Shown: positions 32,639 through 39,803 of the stretch, piece by piece | Position numbering within the stretch: position 1 is the first letter of the stretch | Layout: each line of letters begins with the position of its first letter | Translations under genes and position numbers: made by a program | The notes under the pieces: model-generated | Told to the model about the DNA's origin: nothing | The model's input: only the letters and a program-made list of their open reading frames with translations | The model's database searches: none | Assembly: GCF_019455385.1 (NCBI RefSeq) | Contig: NZ_JACOFR010000034.1 | Span: forward strand, 27,501 to 70,397 | DNA length: 42,897 nucleotides | Direction: 5' to 3' | Source: Bradyrhizobium sp. BR 10289 | GTDB taxonomy: Bacteria; Pseudomonadota; Alphaproteobacteria; Rhizobiales; Xanthobacteraceae

Positions 32639-33353
32639 TGTCCTCGTCACCGGCGGCAGCCGCGGTATCGGCCTTGCGATCGGCACACGCCTCGTCGGTG
32701 CCGGTTACAACGTGATCGCAGCGGCGCGGCGCGAGAGCGACGAGCTCAAGGCTGCGATCGCGGAGTCCGAGGGCCGGTTGCATTTCCGCACCTGCGACCT
32801 CGCGGTGATCGACGCGATCCCGGCTTTCGCAAAGCTGGTGCGCGACGAATTCGGCCCGATCTACGGCCTCGTCAACAATGCCGGCCTCGGCACCGAGGGC
32901 CTGCTCGCGACCATGCACAATTCGGAGATCGAGGCGCTGGTGCAGCTCAACGTGCTGTCGCCGATCATCCTCACCAAATATGTCGCACGGCAGATGATGG
33001 CGGATGGTGCGGGACGCATCATCAACATCTCCTCGATCATCGCGACCACGGGCTATAATGGTCTCTCCGTCTACGGAGCGACCAAGGCCGCCGCGACCGG
33101 CTTCACCCGATCGCTCGCGCGCGAGGTCGGCAAGCTCGGCATCACCGTGAATGCGATCGCGCCCGGCTTCATCGACACCGAGCTGACGCACAATCTTTCC
33201 GACGAGGGCCGCAAGCGCATTGCGGGGCGCAGCGCGCTGCGGCGTCTGCCGGAGACCGATGACGTCGCACGCATGGTGGAATATCTGCTCGGCGAGGGCG
33301 GCCGCAACGTCACCGGGACCGTGTTCACGATCGATGCGGGGAACACCGCATAG
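32631..33353 (+). CDS. SDR 3-oxoacyl-ACP reductase-like (FabG-like)
   Basis: A 240-residue short-chain dehydrogenase whose ATG lies inside the last codons of the ligase gene (8-base overlap). It has VTGGSRGIGLAIG, NNAGLG, NISSIIATTGYNG and the catalytic YGATKAAATG. The RRES after the second strand (AAARRESDE) favours NADPH. FabG-type enzymes reduce 3-oxoacyl groups on ACP, which fits the ACP and ligase just upstream. No ketosynthase or dehydratase gene is in the cassette, so the reaction may be a single reduction of an ACP-bound acid. Confidence 0.92.
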   Translation: MHNVLVTGGSRGIGLAIGTRLVGAGYNVIAAARRESDELKAAIAESEGRLHFRTCDLAVIDAIPAFAKLVRDEFGPIYGLVNNAGLGTEGLLATMHNSEIEALVQLNVLSPIILTKYVARQMMADGAGRIINISSIIATTGYNGLSVYGATKAAATGFTRSLAREVGKLGITVNAIAPGFIDTELTHNLSDEGRKRIAGRSALRRLPETDDVARMVEYLLGEGGRNVTGTVFTIDAGNTA

Positions 33354-33355
33354 GC

Positions 33356-33380
33356 GGAACCCCGCTGCCACAATTGCGTT
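33356..33380 (+). promoter_or_regulatory. EcfG-type promoter, perfect match (69-aa protein gene)
   Basis: GGAAC at 33356-33360, then exactly 16 bases, then CGTT at 33377-33380: both halves match the alphaproteobacterial EcfG consensus with accepted spacing. It begins three bases after the ketoreductase stop and faces the gene starting at 33480, giving a leader of roughly 90 bases. Confidence 0.75.
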
Positions 33381-33429
33381 GATCCGGAGCAATGACATCG
33401 AGCCGGATTTGGTCGTAAGATGCCCCGCA

Positions 33430-33453
33430 ATCGATTGGATTACGTCAATCGAT
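33430..33453. promoter_or_regulatory. Perfect 8-bp inverted repeat in leader
   Basis: ATCGATTG at 33430-33437 and CAATCGAT at 33446-33453 are exact reverse complements around eight bases. It lies about 27 bases before the start at 33480, within the predicted leader of the stress promoter. It could be an operator or an RNA hairpin near the ribosome-binding site. Confidence 0.55.
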
Positions 33454-33479
33454 CTGCCCTAAACGAAGGGGAGCAGTCG

Positions 33480-33689
33480 ATGGCCACTTCGAACATGACC
33501 GCCTCAAGTCAGGGCCGGACCGAGCAGCCTCGCGCGAAGCTCGACGACATTCATTGCCTCCCAATGGCAAATCAGAATTCCGGCAGTCACGGCTACGAGA
33601 TGTATCCGCAGCAGTTCGTGCGGCTGGTCGGCTGCCACGACGCGTCCCTCGACGCCTTGCGCAAGCGCGAGGACGAGAAGCTGCATTAG
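33480..33689 (+). CDS. Small hypothetical protein behind a stress promoter
   Basis: 69 residues from the ATG at 33480, which follows AAGGGGAG. The sequence is polar: MATSNMTASSQGRTEQPRAK, then DDIHCLPMANQNSGSHGYEM, YPQQFVRLVGCHDASLDALR and KREDEKLH. No signal peptide, membrane segment or known domain was recognised. Two cysteines (HCLP and GCHD), each next to His, could bind a metal or sense redox state. A perfect EcfG promoter and a perfect inverted repeat lie upstream. It converges on the RHH-like gene with six bases between. Confidence 0.72.
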   Translation: MATSNMTASSQGRTEQPRAKLDDIHCLPMANQNSGSHGYEMYPQQFVRLVGCHDASLDALRKREDEKLH

Positions 33690-33695
33690 GCAGCT

Positions 33696-34067
33696 TCAGT
33701 CGCGGTGCTGCTTCGGCAAGTCGATCCGCTGATGTGAGAATTCCGGCGGCCCCTCGGTGAGGCGGCGGATGCGGCGCTCGCGTTCGTCCGCCGGCAATGC
33801 GGGATCGAGCAGCGCCTCGATCTCGTGTACGGCAATCGCCTCGATCCGCGTGGCATCCGATGCAAAGGATTGCGCCGACGCCGATGCGGCCGGCGCAATC
33901 TTCAGGCCGAGCTCGACCAGCTTGCAGATCGCATCCGAGCGGGTGAGATGATGGGCTTCGGCCCAGGCATCGACAGCCGCGGTCAGTACCGCCGGCATCT
34001 TCACCGCGCTGATCGGATCGAGCCGCCGAGCCGGAGCGATGGTGTCCCTGTTGCCGAAATCGGGCAC
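33696..34067 (-). CDS. Ribbon-helix-helix-like small protein
   Basis: 123 residues from the GTG at 34067 (MPDFGNRDTIAPAR), chosen for the GGGAT upstream; the frame is open to 34280 but that part reads like non-coding DNA, so the start is uncertain. The segment DPISAVKMPAVLTAAVDAWAEAHHLTRSDAICKLVELGLK, cited by parts (VKMPAVLTAAVDAWA, LTRSDAICKLVELGLK), has the strand-helix-helix pattern of ribbon-helix-helix regulators. The C-terminal half is charged (LPADERERRIRRLTEGPPEF). No toxin partner is adjacent. A DNA-binding role is plausible but not certain. Confidence 0.68.
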   Translation of the reverse strand: MPDFGNRDTIAPARRLDPISAVKMPAVLTAAVDAWAEAHHLTRSDAICKLVELGLKIAPAASASAQSFASDATRIEAIAVHEIEALLDPALPADERERRIRRLTEGPPEFSHQRIDLPKQHRD

Positions 34068-34293
34068 GTCGATATCCCGTTGAACCCCTGGGTGATGATC
34101 CAAGCGTAGCCACTCTTCGAACGTCCCTGTTTGACGTCGATCAATGACGACGTGCGGCAATGCAGCGCGGCCAGATCTTGTTGCCCGGGCCGGATTCGGC
34201 CAATGATTGCAAGGGCGCCTCATCAGGCGAACCCCGATCGATCCCGCCACGTATATCTCTCGGACGCGCTTCCCAACCATCCGGCATCACCCG

Positions 34294-35445
34294 ATGACAT
34301 CAGGCGAATCCTTCTATGGCGGCATTCCCGTCTTTCGCAGCTTCACCAGCCTGATGGACCCGGCGCTGTATGCGCCCTTGCCTGACGACTGGAGCGTCGG
34401 CGTCGCCGATATCGTCGATTCCACCAAGGCGATCGCGGCGCAGCGCTACAAGGCGGTCAACATGGCCGGCGCCGCGGTGATCGCGGCGGTGACGAACGCG
34501 CTGGAGGGGCGCGAATTCCCCTTCGTGTTCGGCGGCGACGGCGCAAGCTTTGCCATTGCGCCTGATGAGCTCGAGCGCGCCCGCGACGCACTGGCTGCGA
34601 CCGCGACCTGGGTGCGGGAGGATCTCGATCTGAAGATGCGCGTCGCGCTGGTGCCGGTCAGCGCGATCCGCGCGCAAGGTCTCGACGTGCGCGTCGCGCG
34701 CTTCGGGCCGTCGGCAAACCTGTCCTATGCGATGTTCTCCGGCGGCGGGCTCGCCTTCGCCGATGCCGCGATGAAGCGCGGTGAGTTCGCGATCGCGGAG
34801 GCACCCGCCGGCACGCAGCCTGATCTCTCGGGCCTGTCCTGCCGCTTCGAGGTGATGCCGGCCGCGCGCGGCCTGATCCTGTCGGTGCTGGTGATGCCGG
34901 CGCGCGGTGCCGATCCGCTCGCGTTCCGCAAGGTGATCGAGGACGTCATTCACCTCGTCGAGCGCAGCCCCGATGGCGGCCGCCCGGTGCCGCCGCAGGG
35001 GCCGCCGCTGAAATGGCCGCCGCAGGGGCTGGACTTCGAGGCCCGCACCAAGCGCGGCGGGCCGCTGGTCGTCCGCCGCGCGGGCGTGCTGGCCTACACG
35101 CTGTTCGCCTATCTGATCATGCGCTTCGATCTCAAAATCGGCGGCTTCGTGCCTGATGTCTACAAGCGCCAGGTGGTCGAGAACTCGGACTTCCGCAAAT
35201 ACGACGACGGCCTGCGCATGATCCTCGACTGCACGCCGCAGCTCGAGCGCGCCCTCAGCGATCGTCTTGCCGCCGCCGCGCGCGAGGGAATCGTGCGCTA
35301 TGGCCTCTACCCGCAGGACGCCGCGATGATGACCTGCTTCACGCCTTCGGCACTGCGCAGCGACCACGTCCATTTCATCGACGGCGCGCGAGGCGGCTAT
35401 GCCTCGGCGGCGACCGCGCTGAAGGCGATGACGGTGGCGAGCTAA
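34294..35445 (+). CDS. DUF3095 family protein, class III cyclase-like fold
   Basis: 383 residues from the ATG at 34294; an upstream extension of the frame to 34207 is poor. The N-terminal half shows class III nucleotide cyclase landmarks: VADIVDSTKAIA near residue 38 (first metal Asp) and FVFGGDGASFAI near 80 (second metal Asp). The lysine that usually precedes GDG and selects adenine is replaced by Phe. The C-terminal half is specific to DUF3095. Catalytic activity is possible, since both metal Asp remain, but the base-selecting residues differ. It ends overlapping the convergent DUF2147 gene by four bases. Confidence 0.82.
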   Translation: MTSGESFYGGIPVFRSFTSLMDPALYAPLPDDWSVGVADIVDSTKAIAAQRYKAVNMAGAAVIAAVTNALEGREFPFVFGGDGASFAIAPDELERARDALAATATWVREDLDLKMRVALVPVSAIRAQGLDVRVARFGPSANLSYAMFSGGGLAFADAAMKRGEFAIAEAPAGTQPDLSGLSCRFEVMPAARGLILSVLVMPARGADPLAFRKVIEDVIHLVERSPDGGRPVPPQGPPLKWPPQGLDFEARTKRGGPLVVRRAGVLAYTLFAYLIMRFDLKIGGFVPDVYKRQVVENSDFRKYDDGLRMILDCTPQLERALSDRLAAAAREGIVRYGLYPQDAAMMTCFTPSALRSDHVHFIDGARGGYASAATALKAMTVAS

Positions 35446-35876
35446 CGCCCCGCGCGCGTCCAGGTCTCGCCGCCGCAGAGCGCGCCGACGCAGCCTTCGA
35501 CCCGCAGCGAATCCGCGCCCGTGACCGTGACGCTGCTGGCATAGGTGCTGCCGTCGTCGGCATTGTAGATCTGGCCCGACCATTTGTTCGGGCCTGAAGG
35601 CTGCATGCCGCTGAACAGCGGCAGGCCAATCATCGGGCGCTTGGCGAGCGCGCGATTGGGATTCTTGCTGTCGGTGGCGGGCTGGCCGGTCGTGGTGTCC
35701 ATGGGCTCGCGCAGCCAGACGATGTGGCCGCAGATCCCGCCGCCGCACTTGCTGATCTTGACGCGGGCATCGCCGGCCTGGGTGAGCCAGGTGCCGTCGG
35801 CGCTCTGCGCTCGGGCGGAATTCGCGCCGAACAGCGCAGCCAGAATGACGATGAGAGCGGCGAATCTGATTGTCAT
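35442..35876 (-). CDS. DUF2147 domain exported protein
   Basis: 144 residues from the ATG at 35876 with a signal peptide (MTIRFAALIVILAALFG, ending NSARA). The mature part has GTWLTQAGDARVKISKCGGGICGHIVWL, cited by parts (GTWLTQ, VKISKCGGGICGHIVWL), which is the DUF2147 opening, and EGCVGALCGGETWTRA at the end. Two cysteine pairs (SKCGGGIC and EGCVGALC) are typical. The family is periplasmic or secreted and of unknown function. Its stop shares bases with the stop of the convergent DUF3095 gene (CTAA). Confidence 0.88.
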   Translation of the reverse strand: MTIRFAALIVILAALFGANSARAQSADGTWLTQAGDARVKISKCGGGICGHIVWLREPMDTTTGQPATDSKNPNRALAKRPMIGLPLFSGMQPSGPNKWSGQIYNADDGSTYASSVTVTGADSLRVEGCVGALCGGETWTRAGR

Positions 35877-35971
35877 GGAGAGGGTCCCGGAATTGAGGCG
35901 CCTCCATAGCAGCAAATCGGGCGCGTGCAACGCCCGATGGAATCACATTCTTGCGCTCATTCGACCTGCGC

Positions 35972-37357
35972 TCATTTGCCCCAGCGTGCCAGGGCGACCG
36001 AGGCCGCCGTCGCGAGCCCGAACACGACCATGGCGCCGCCGATCAGCGCGAACAGGGTCCAGGCCGGCGCCTGCGCCAGCATCAGGCCGACGCCACCGAT
36101 CGCAACGATCAGAAGCCGCCCCGTCGAGGCCAGCACCGGCCCGCCGACGCGTGCGGCGCCTTGCGAGGAGAAATACAGCGAGACGCCGATGCCGAAGAAT
36201 GCGAAGGCCGGCCCCGCCCAGTGGAAATAGCTGTGTGCGGCGGCGGTGACGCCGGTATCGCGCGTGAACAGCGACACCCAGAGCGCCGGATCGAGCGCGA
36301 TGACGAGGCCGATCGTGCCGACGGTCAGTCCGGAGGCCGCGGCCGCAGTCCAGGCGACGCGCCGCGCGCGCTTGAGATCGCCGGCGCCGATCGCCATGCC
36401 GACCATCGGCACGGAGGCGATTCCGAAAGCGAAGGTGATGGGAATCAGCAGGAATTCCAGCCGCGAGCCGATGCCATAGCCGGCCAGCATCTCGGTGCCG
36501 AAGGTTGCCAGGATCTTCGTGAAGATCAGGATGGTCAGAACGGTCTGGAGCGGCGACAGGCAGGCGACGGCGCCGACCTTGAGGATGTCGAAGAACATTG
36601 CCCGCTCGACATGAAACGCGCGAAAATTCAGCGGCAGCCGGCTGCGGCCGGACAGCAGATACCAGAGGAAGAAGATCGCGGCGCAACTGAACGCGATCAG
36701 CTGGCCGGCAGCAACGCCGGGCATGCCGAACTGCGTCACGCCGAACAGGCCGAGCCCGAGCGTGCCGCCGAGCGCGATCTGGAGCACGCTCGTCCCGATC
36801 AGAATCATCGAGGGCAGGCGCATGTCGCCGGTGCCGCGGATGATCGAGGCCAGCGTATTGACGAGCCAGATCGCGACCGCGCCGGAGAACAGGACTTGCG
36901 AATAGCCGCAGGCCTCCTCGAGCACGCGCTCGCGGCCGCCGAGCAGCGTGAAGAACGCGCGGCCGAAGGCGAGCATCATCACCGTGAAGAACAGCCCGCC
37001 GCAGAGGCCGATGATGCCGGCATGAACCGCCAGCGTCGCGGCGCGGTTGCGATTGCCGGCGCCGAGCGCGCGGCTGATCGCGGAGGAGACGCCGCCGCCC
37101 ATCGCGCCCGCGCTCATCATCTGCGTCAGCATCGCGAACGGAAACACCAGCGCGATCGCCGCCAGCGGAATGGTGCCGAGCCGGCCGATATAGGAAGTCT
37201 CGGCGATCGCGACCAGCGTGCTGCCGACCATCGCGATCATGTTGGGAATCGCGAGCCGCAATAGCGTCGGCAGGATCGGCGCCGTCAGCAGGCTGGCAAT
37301 CGGGGAGGCGACCGGCGCAGGCGGCGCGGCGGTGTCTATCGGAGCGTCGATCGTCAT
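35972..37357 (-). CDS. MATE family efflux transporter
   Basis: A 461-residue multidrug and toxin extrusion protein with about 12 membrane segments. Family landmarks include IPNMIAMVGSTLVAIAETSYIGRLG, cited by parts (AMVGSTLVAIAETSYIG), QMMSAGAMGGGVSSAISRALGAG and, in the second half, LAGYGIGSRLEFLLIPITFAFG and GTDM-like loops. It exports cationic drugs or metabolites by Na+ or H+ exchange. The N-terminal 20 residues are proline- and alanine-rich and cytoplasmic. It is preceded by a GNAT gene on the same strand. Confidence 0.92.
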   Translation of the reverse strand: MTIDAPIDTAAPPAPVASPIASLLTAPILPTLLRLAIPNMIAMVGSTLVAIAETSYIGRLGTIPLAAIALVFPFAMLTQMMSAGAMGGGVSSAISRALGAGNRNRAATLAVHAGIIGLCGGLFFTVMMLAFGRAFFTLLGGRERVLEEACGYSQVLFSGAVAIWLVNTLASIIRGTGDMRLPSMILIGTSVLQIALGGTLGLGLFGVTQFGMPGVAAGQLIAFSCAAIFFLWYLLSGRSRLPLNFRAFHVERAMFFDILKVGAVACLSPLQTVLTILIFTKILATFGTEMLAGYGIGSRLEFLLIPITFAFGIASVPMVGMAIGAGDLKRARRVAWTAAAASGLTVGTIGLVIALDPALWVSLFTRDTGVTAAAHSYFHWAGPAFAFFGIGVSLYFSSQGAARVGGPVLASTGRLLIVAIGGVGLMLAQAPAWTLFALIGGAMVVFGLATAASVALARWGK

Positions 37358-37439
37358 ATGTCACGGAGCGGAATATCAGATGATGATCGACATATTACCG
37401 GGCGAGCTGCGCCCGCGCCAGCCGGCCGTCACGCAGGGC

Positions 37440-37967
37440 TCACCAGGGCAGGCCGCAGAGGTCGATGGTGCCGAGCGTCGGGGCGCGGACGATGTTGAAG
37501 ACATAGGGCGCCATGGCGGTGAAGCGGACCCGTCCCTCCGGCTGCTCGCAATAGACCTCGCCCTTGAAGGGCAGCCAGCTCCGTCTCTCGTAGAACCCGA
37601 AATTGTGCGGCTCGCAGAACAGCAGCGCGAAGCGTACGGCCTCGTTGGCGCGCATGGTATGCACGGCTGCGTCGATCGCCACGGTCGCATAGCCGCGGCC
37701 GCGCCGGTCCTCACGGGTGCAGACCCCGCCGATGCCGCCGATATGAACCTTCTGTCCGTTCCAGGTGACGGTGCGGAAATAGATGCCGACATGGCAGACG
37801 AGGCCGTCCTCGGGCGTCTCGATCAGCACGCGGAGGTCGGCATGGGCCCATTTGACGTGAGCCCAGGGCTTGTCCGCGACCTGCTGCGGCCCCCAGACCG
37901 CCTGATGCAGCGGCTCCGCAATCTTCCACGAGGCGTCGCCGTTGAGGATGTCGATCTCGATGCTCAT
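37440..37967 (-). CDS. GNAT-family N-acetyltransferase
   Basis: 175 residues. The CoA-binding motif A is GGIGGVCTREDRRGRGYATVAIDAA, cited by parts (IGGVCTRED, RRGRGYA). The later LLFCEPHNFGFYERRSW fits motif B. The N-terminal part (WGPQQVADKPWAHVKWA, HVGIYFRTVTWNG) resembles NodA-like and related acyltransferases only loosely. Target unknown. It lies upstream of the MATE gene on the same strand. Confidence 0.85.
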   Translation of the reverse strand: MSIEIDILNGDASWKIAEPLHQAVWGPQQVADKPWAHVKWAHADLRVLIETPEDGLVCHVGIYFRTVTWNGQKVHIGGIGGVCTREDRRGRGYATVAIDAAVHTMRANEAVRFALLFCEPHNFGFYERRSWLPFKGEVYCEQPEGRVRFTAMAPYVFNIVRAPTLGTIDLCGLPW

Positions 37968-38139
37968 GACCTTCTCTTTCGCATCTCCGCGCCGTGGCGC
38001 GTTCGTTCTCCCATAAGCGCCTCAAAGGCAATGATATTTTGCGGCCGGTCGAGCTGCTGAGCGTTTGCGTCGATTTTATGCAATCCGGCCAAACGGTCGC
38101 ATCACGCAATTTCGCAAATTGGCGGTATTTAACGGCGCC

Positions 38140-38165
38140 GGAACATTCTATAAGGGATGACCGTT
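38140..38165 (+). promoter_or_regulatory. EcfG-type promoter, perfect match (sodB)
   Basis: GGAAC at 38140-38144, then 17 bases, then CGTT at 38162-38165. Both boxes fit the general stress consensus exactly. A transcript start about seven bases later gives a leader near 30 bases before the sodB ATG at 38201. This places superoxide dismutase under EcfG, encoded at 20312-20860. Confidence 0.8.
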
Positions 38166-38200
38166 AAGCCTCGTTCCCCACCAGTTGCGGACAAGAACCC

Positions 38201-38797
38201 ATGACATTCACGCTGCCCCCACTCCCTTACGCCTATGACGCCCTCGGCCAGTTCATGTCGAAGGAGACGCTGGAATTCCACCACGACAAGCATCATCAGG
38301 CCTACGTCACCAACGGCAACAACGCGCTCAAGGGCACCGAATGGGAAGGCAAGTCCCTTGAAGAGATCGTCAAGGGCTCGTTCGGCAAGAACCCCGCGGT
38401 GTTCAACAACGCCGGCCAGCACTACAACCACATCCACTTCTGGAGCTGGATGAAGCCCAATGGCGGCGGCGACAAGCTGCCGGGCAAGCTCGCGAAGAAG
38501 ATCGACGAAGACCTCGGCGGCTTCGAGAAGTTCAAGGCGGACTTCCAGGCGGCGGGCGTCGGCCAGTTCGGCTCCGGCTGGGCCTGGCTCCAGGTCAAGA
38601 ACGGCAAGCTCGAGATCGCAAAAACCCCGAACGGCGAGAATCCGCTGGTGCATGGCGCCACCCCGATCCTCGGCGTCGACGTCTGGGAGCACTCCTACTA
38701 CATCGACTACCGCAACCGCCGCCCCGACTATCTCAAGGCGTTCGTCGAGAACCTCGTGAACTGGGAATACGTCGAGTCCCTGTTCGAGAAGGCGTAA
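38201..38797 (+). CDS. sodB: Superoxide dismutase, Fe type
   Basis: A 198-residue Fe/Mn superoxide dismutase that converts superoxide to hydrogen peroxide and oxygen. Metal ligands are H27 in LEFHHDKHHQAY, the His in GQHYNHIHFW, and Asp and His in GVDVWEHSYYIDY. Gln in NNAGQHYNH and the GQFGSGWAWL segment favour iron over manganese, though cambialistic use is possible. There is no signal peptide, so it is cytoplasmic. A perfect EcfG promoter lies upstream and a terminator downstream. Confidence 0.96.
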   Translation: MTFTLPPLPYAYDALGQFMSKETLEFHHDKHHQAYVTNGNNALKGTEWEGKSLEEIVKGSFGKNPAVFNNAGQHYNHIHFWSWMKPNGGGDKLPGKLAKKIDEDLGGFEKFKADFQAAGVGQFGSGWAWLQVKNGKLEIAKTPNGENPLVHGATPILGVDVWEHSYYIDYRNRRPDYLKAFVENLVNWEYVESLFEKA

Positions 38798-38818
38798 GCT
38801 GGTTTCACCGTAACAGCG

Positions 38819-38848
38819 AAAGGCGGTCGCTCACGCGGCCGCCTTTTT
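38819..38848 (+). terminator. Rho-independent terminator after sodB
   Basis: AGGCGGTCGC pairs with GCGGCCGCCT (one G-T wobble) around a four-base loop and is followed by TTTTT in total. It lies about 25 bases after the sodB stop. Confidence 0.85.
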
Positions 38849-38887
38849 GCTATGCGGAAACTAAAATCTGCGCACTTGGGCTCGGTT

Positions 38888-39035
38888 CACCTCTCCCCAG
38901 CGGGGAGAGGTCGATTTGCGTCAGCAAATCGGGTGAGGGGGCGCTGCCCCACGCTGGGACCTTAAACCCTCACCCGGATTGCTTAGGTGCGCAATTGCGC
39001 ACCAGAGCAATCCGACCTCTCCCAAGGGAGAGGTG
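38888..39035. repeat. Intergenic repeat, family C (copy 4)
   Basis: It opens CACCTCTCCCCAGCGGGGAG, contains GGGTGAGGG and CCCTCACCC, and closes ACCTCTCCCAAGGGAGAGGT. Inner pairs such as GATTTGC..GCAAATC and TGCGCAATTGCGCA add further hairpins. It fills much of the 38798-39161 gap, together with the sodB terminator; nothing else was recognised there. Confidence 0.7.
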
Positions 39036-39161
39036 AATTCCCGATGCCGCACCGGTTCAGGCCGATCTTACGGAGGCTTGCCCCCCGCACAGTCCTGCGC
39101 GCTACGCGCACCGGCCTGCCATCGTACCGTTTGCATCGCATGGACGGCGCCCTTAATCAGG

Positions 39162-39803
39162 ATGGGCATCCCATCCGATCGACCCCGCCCATTGTCAGTG
39201 CCTTCCCAGAAAAACCCGCCGCCTGCCGAGGACGCGGAGTCCGAGCCGCGGCCGGGGCGCGTGCGCAAGCCGATCGGCTGGTCGACGATCATCATTGCCG
39301 CCCTGGTGGCGGTGAGCGCGGCGCTGGTCTGGCGACGTGACGGCACCGACGGCGTTCTCGACATCCTCACCCACGATCTCTCGCTGTTCTCAGGCATCCT
39401 GCCGCGTGTGCTCGCCGGTTGCCTGCTCGGCGCCTTCATCTCGGAGATCCTGCCGCACGAGAAAGTCTCGCGCTCGCTCGGGCCGAAATCCGGCCTGATG
39501 GGCCTGCTGATCGGGACTGCCTTCGGCGCGATCCTGCCCGGCGGGCCCTTCACCGCCTATCCCGTCGCGAGCGCGCTGCTCGCGGTCGGCGCCGATTTCG
39601 GCGCCACCATCGCCATGGTCGTGAGCTGGACGCTGATCGGCTACGGCCGGGCGGTGGCCTGGGAAATCCCGATCATGGGCACCGATTTCACGCTGTGGCG
39701 GATCGTGATCTCGCTGCCGCTACCGGTGCTCGCGGGCGCGCTCGGCCGCTTCGTCTATGTCCGGGTCTATCCGAAGCGCGACAGCGACGAGGACGCGGCA
39801 TGA
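39162..39803 (+). CDS. Permease, half protein 1 (PF03773/DUF318-like)
   Basis: 213 residues from the ATG at 39162; a GTG at 39198 is an alternative, and the frame open to 38979 lies in a repeat. A cytoplasmic, proline-rich segment (PSQKNPPPAEDAESEPRPG) is followed by about five membrane helices. The conserved loop is FGAILPGGPFTAYPVASALLAVGAD, cited by parts (AILPGGPFTAYP). Such permeases (YraQ, ArsP relatives) normally contain two repeats in one protein; here the second repeat is the next gene. The ATG of that gene overlaps this stop (ATGA). The substrate is unknown; zinc operon neighbours hint at a metal or metalloid compound. Confidence 0.8.
   Translation: MGIPSDRPRPLSVPSQKNPPPAEDAESEPRPGRVRKPIGWSTIIIAALVAVSAALVWRRDGTDGVLDILTHDLSLFSGILPRVLAGCLLGAFISEILPHEKVSRSLGPKSGLMGLLIGTAFGAILPGGPFTAYPVASALLAVGADFGATIAMVVSWTLIGYGRAVAWEIPIMGTDFTLWRIVISLPLPVLAGALGRFVYVRVYPKRDSDEDAA

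Noticed and set aside
33696..34280. Antitoxin of a toxin-antitoxin pair
   Set aside because: The RHH-like segment fits, but no toxin gene is adjacent; the convergent small gene has a separate promoter.
34300..35946. 548-codon open frame on the minus strand
   Set aside because: It is antisense to DUF3095 and overlaps DUF2147 in another frame; both have recognisable families.
37440..37967. NodA-like acyltransferase
   Set aside because: The acetyl-CoA motif RRGRGYA is that of ordinary GNAT enzymes, and no nod genes or nod box are nearby.
38979..39161. Upstream extension of the half-permease gene
   Set aside because: The extension lies in repeat family C and its translation is not membrane-like; the ATG at 39162 is preferred.
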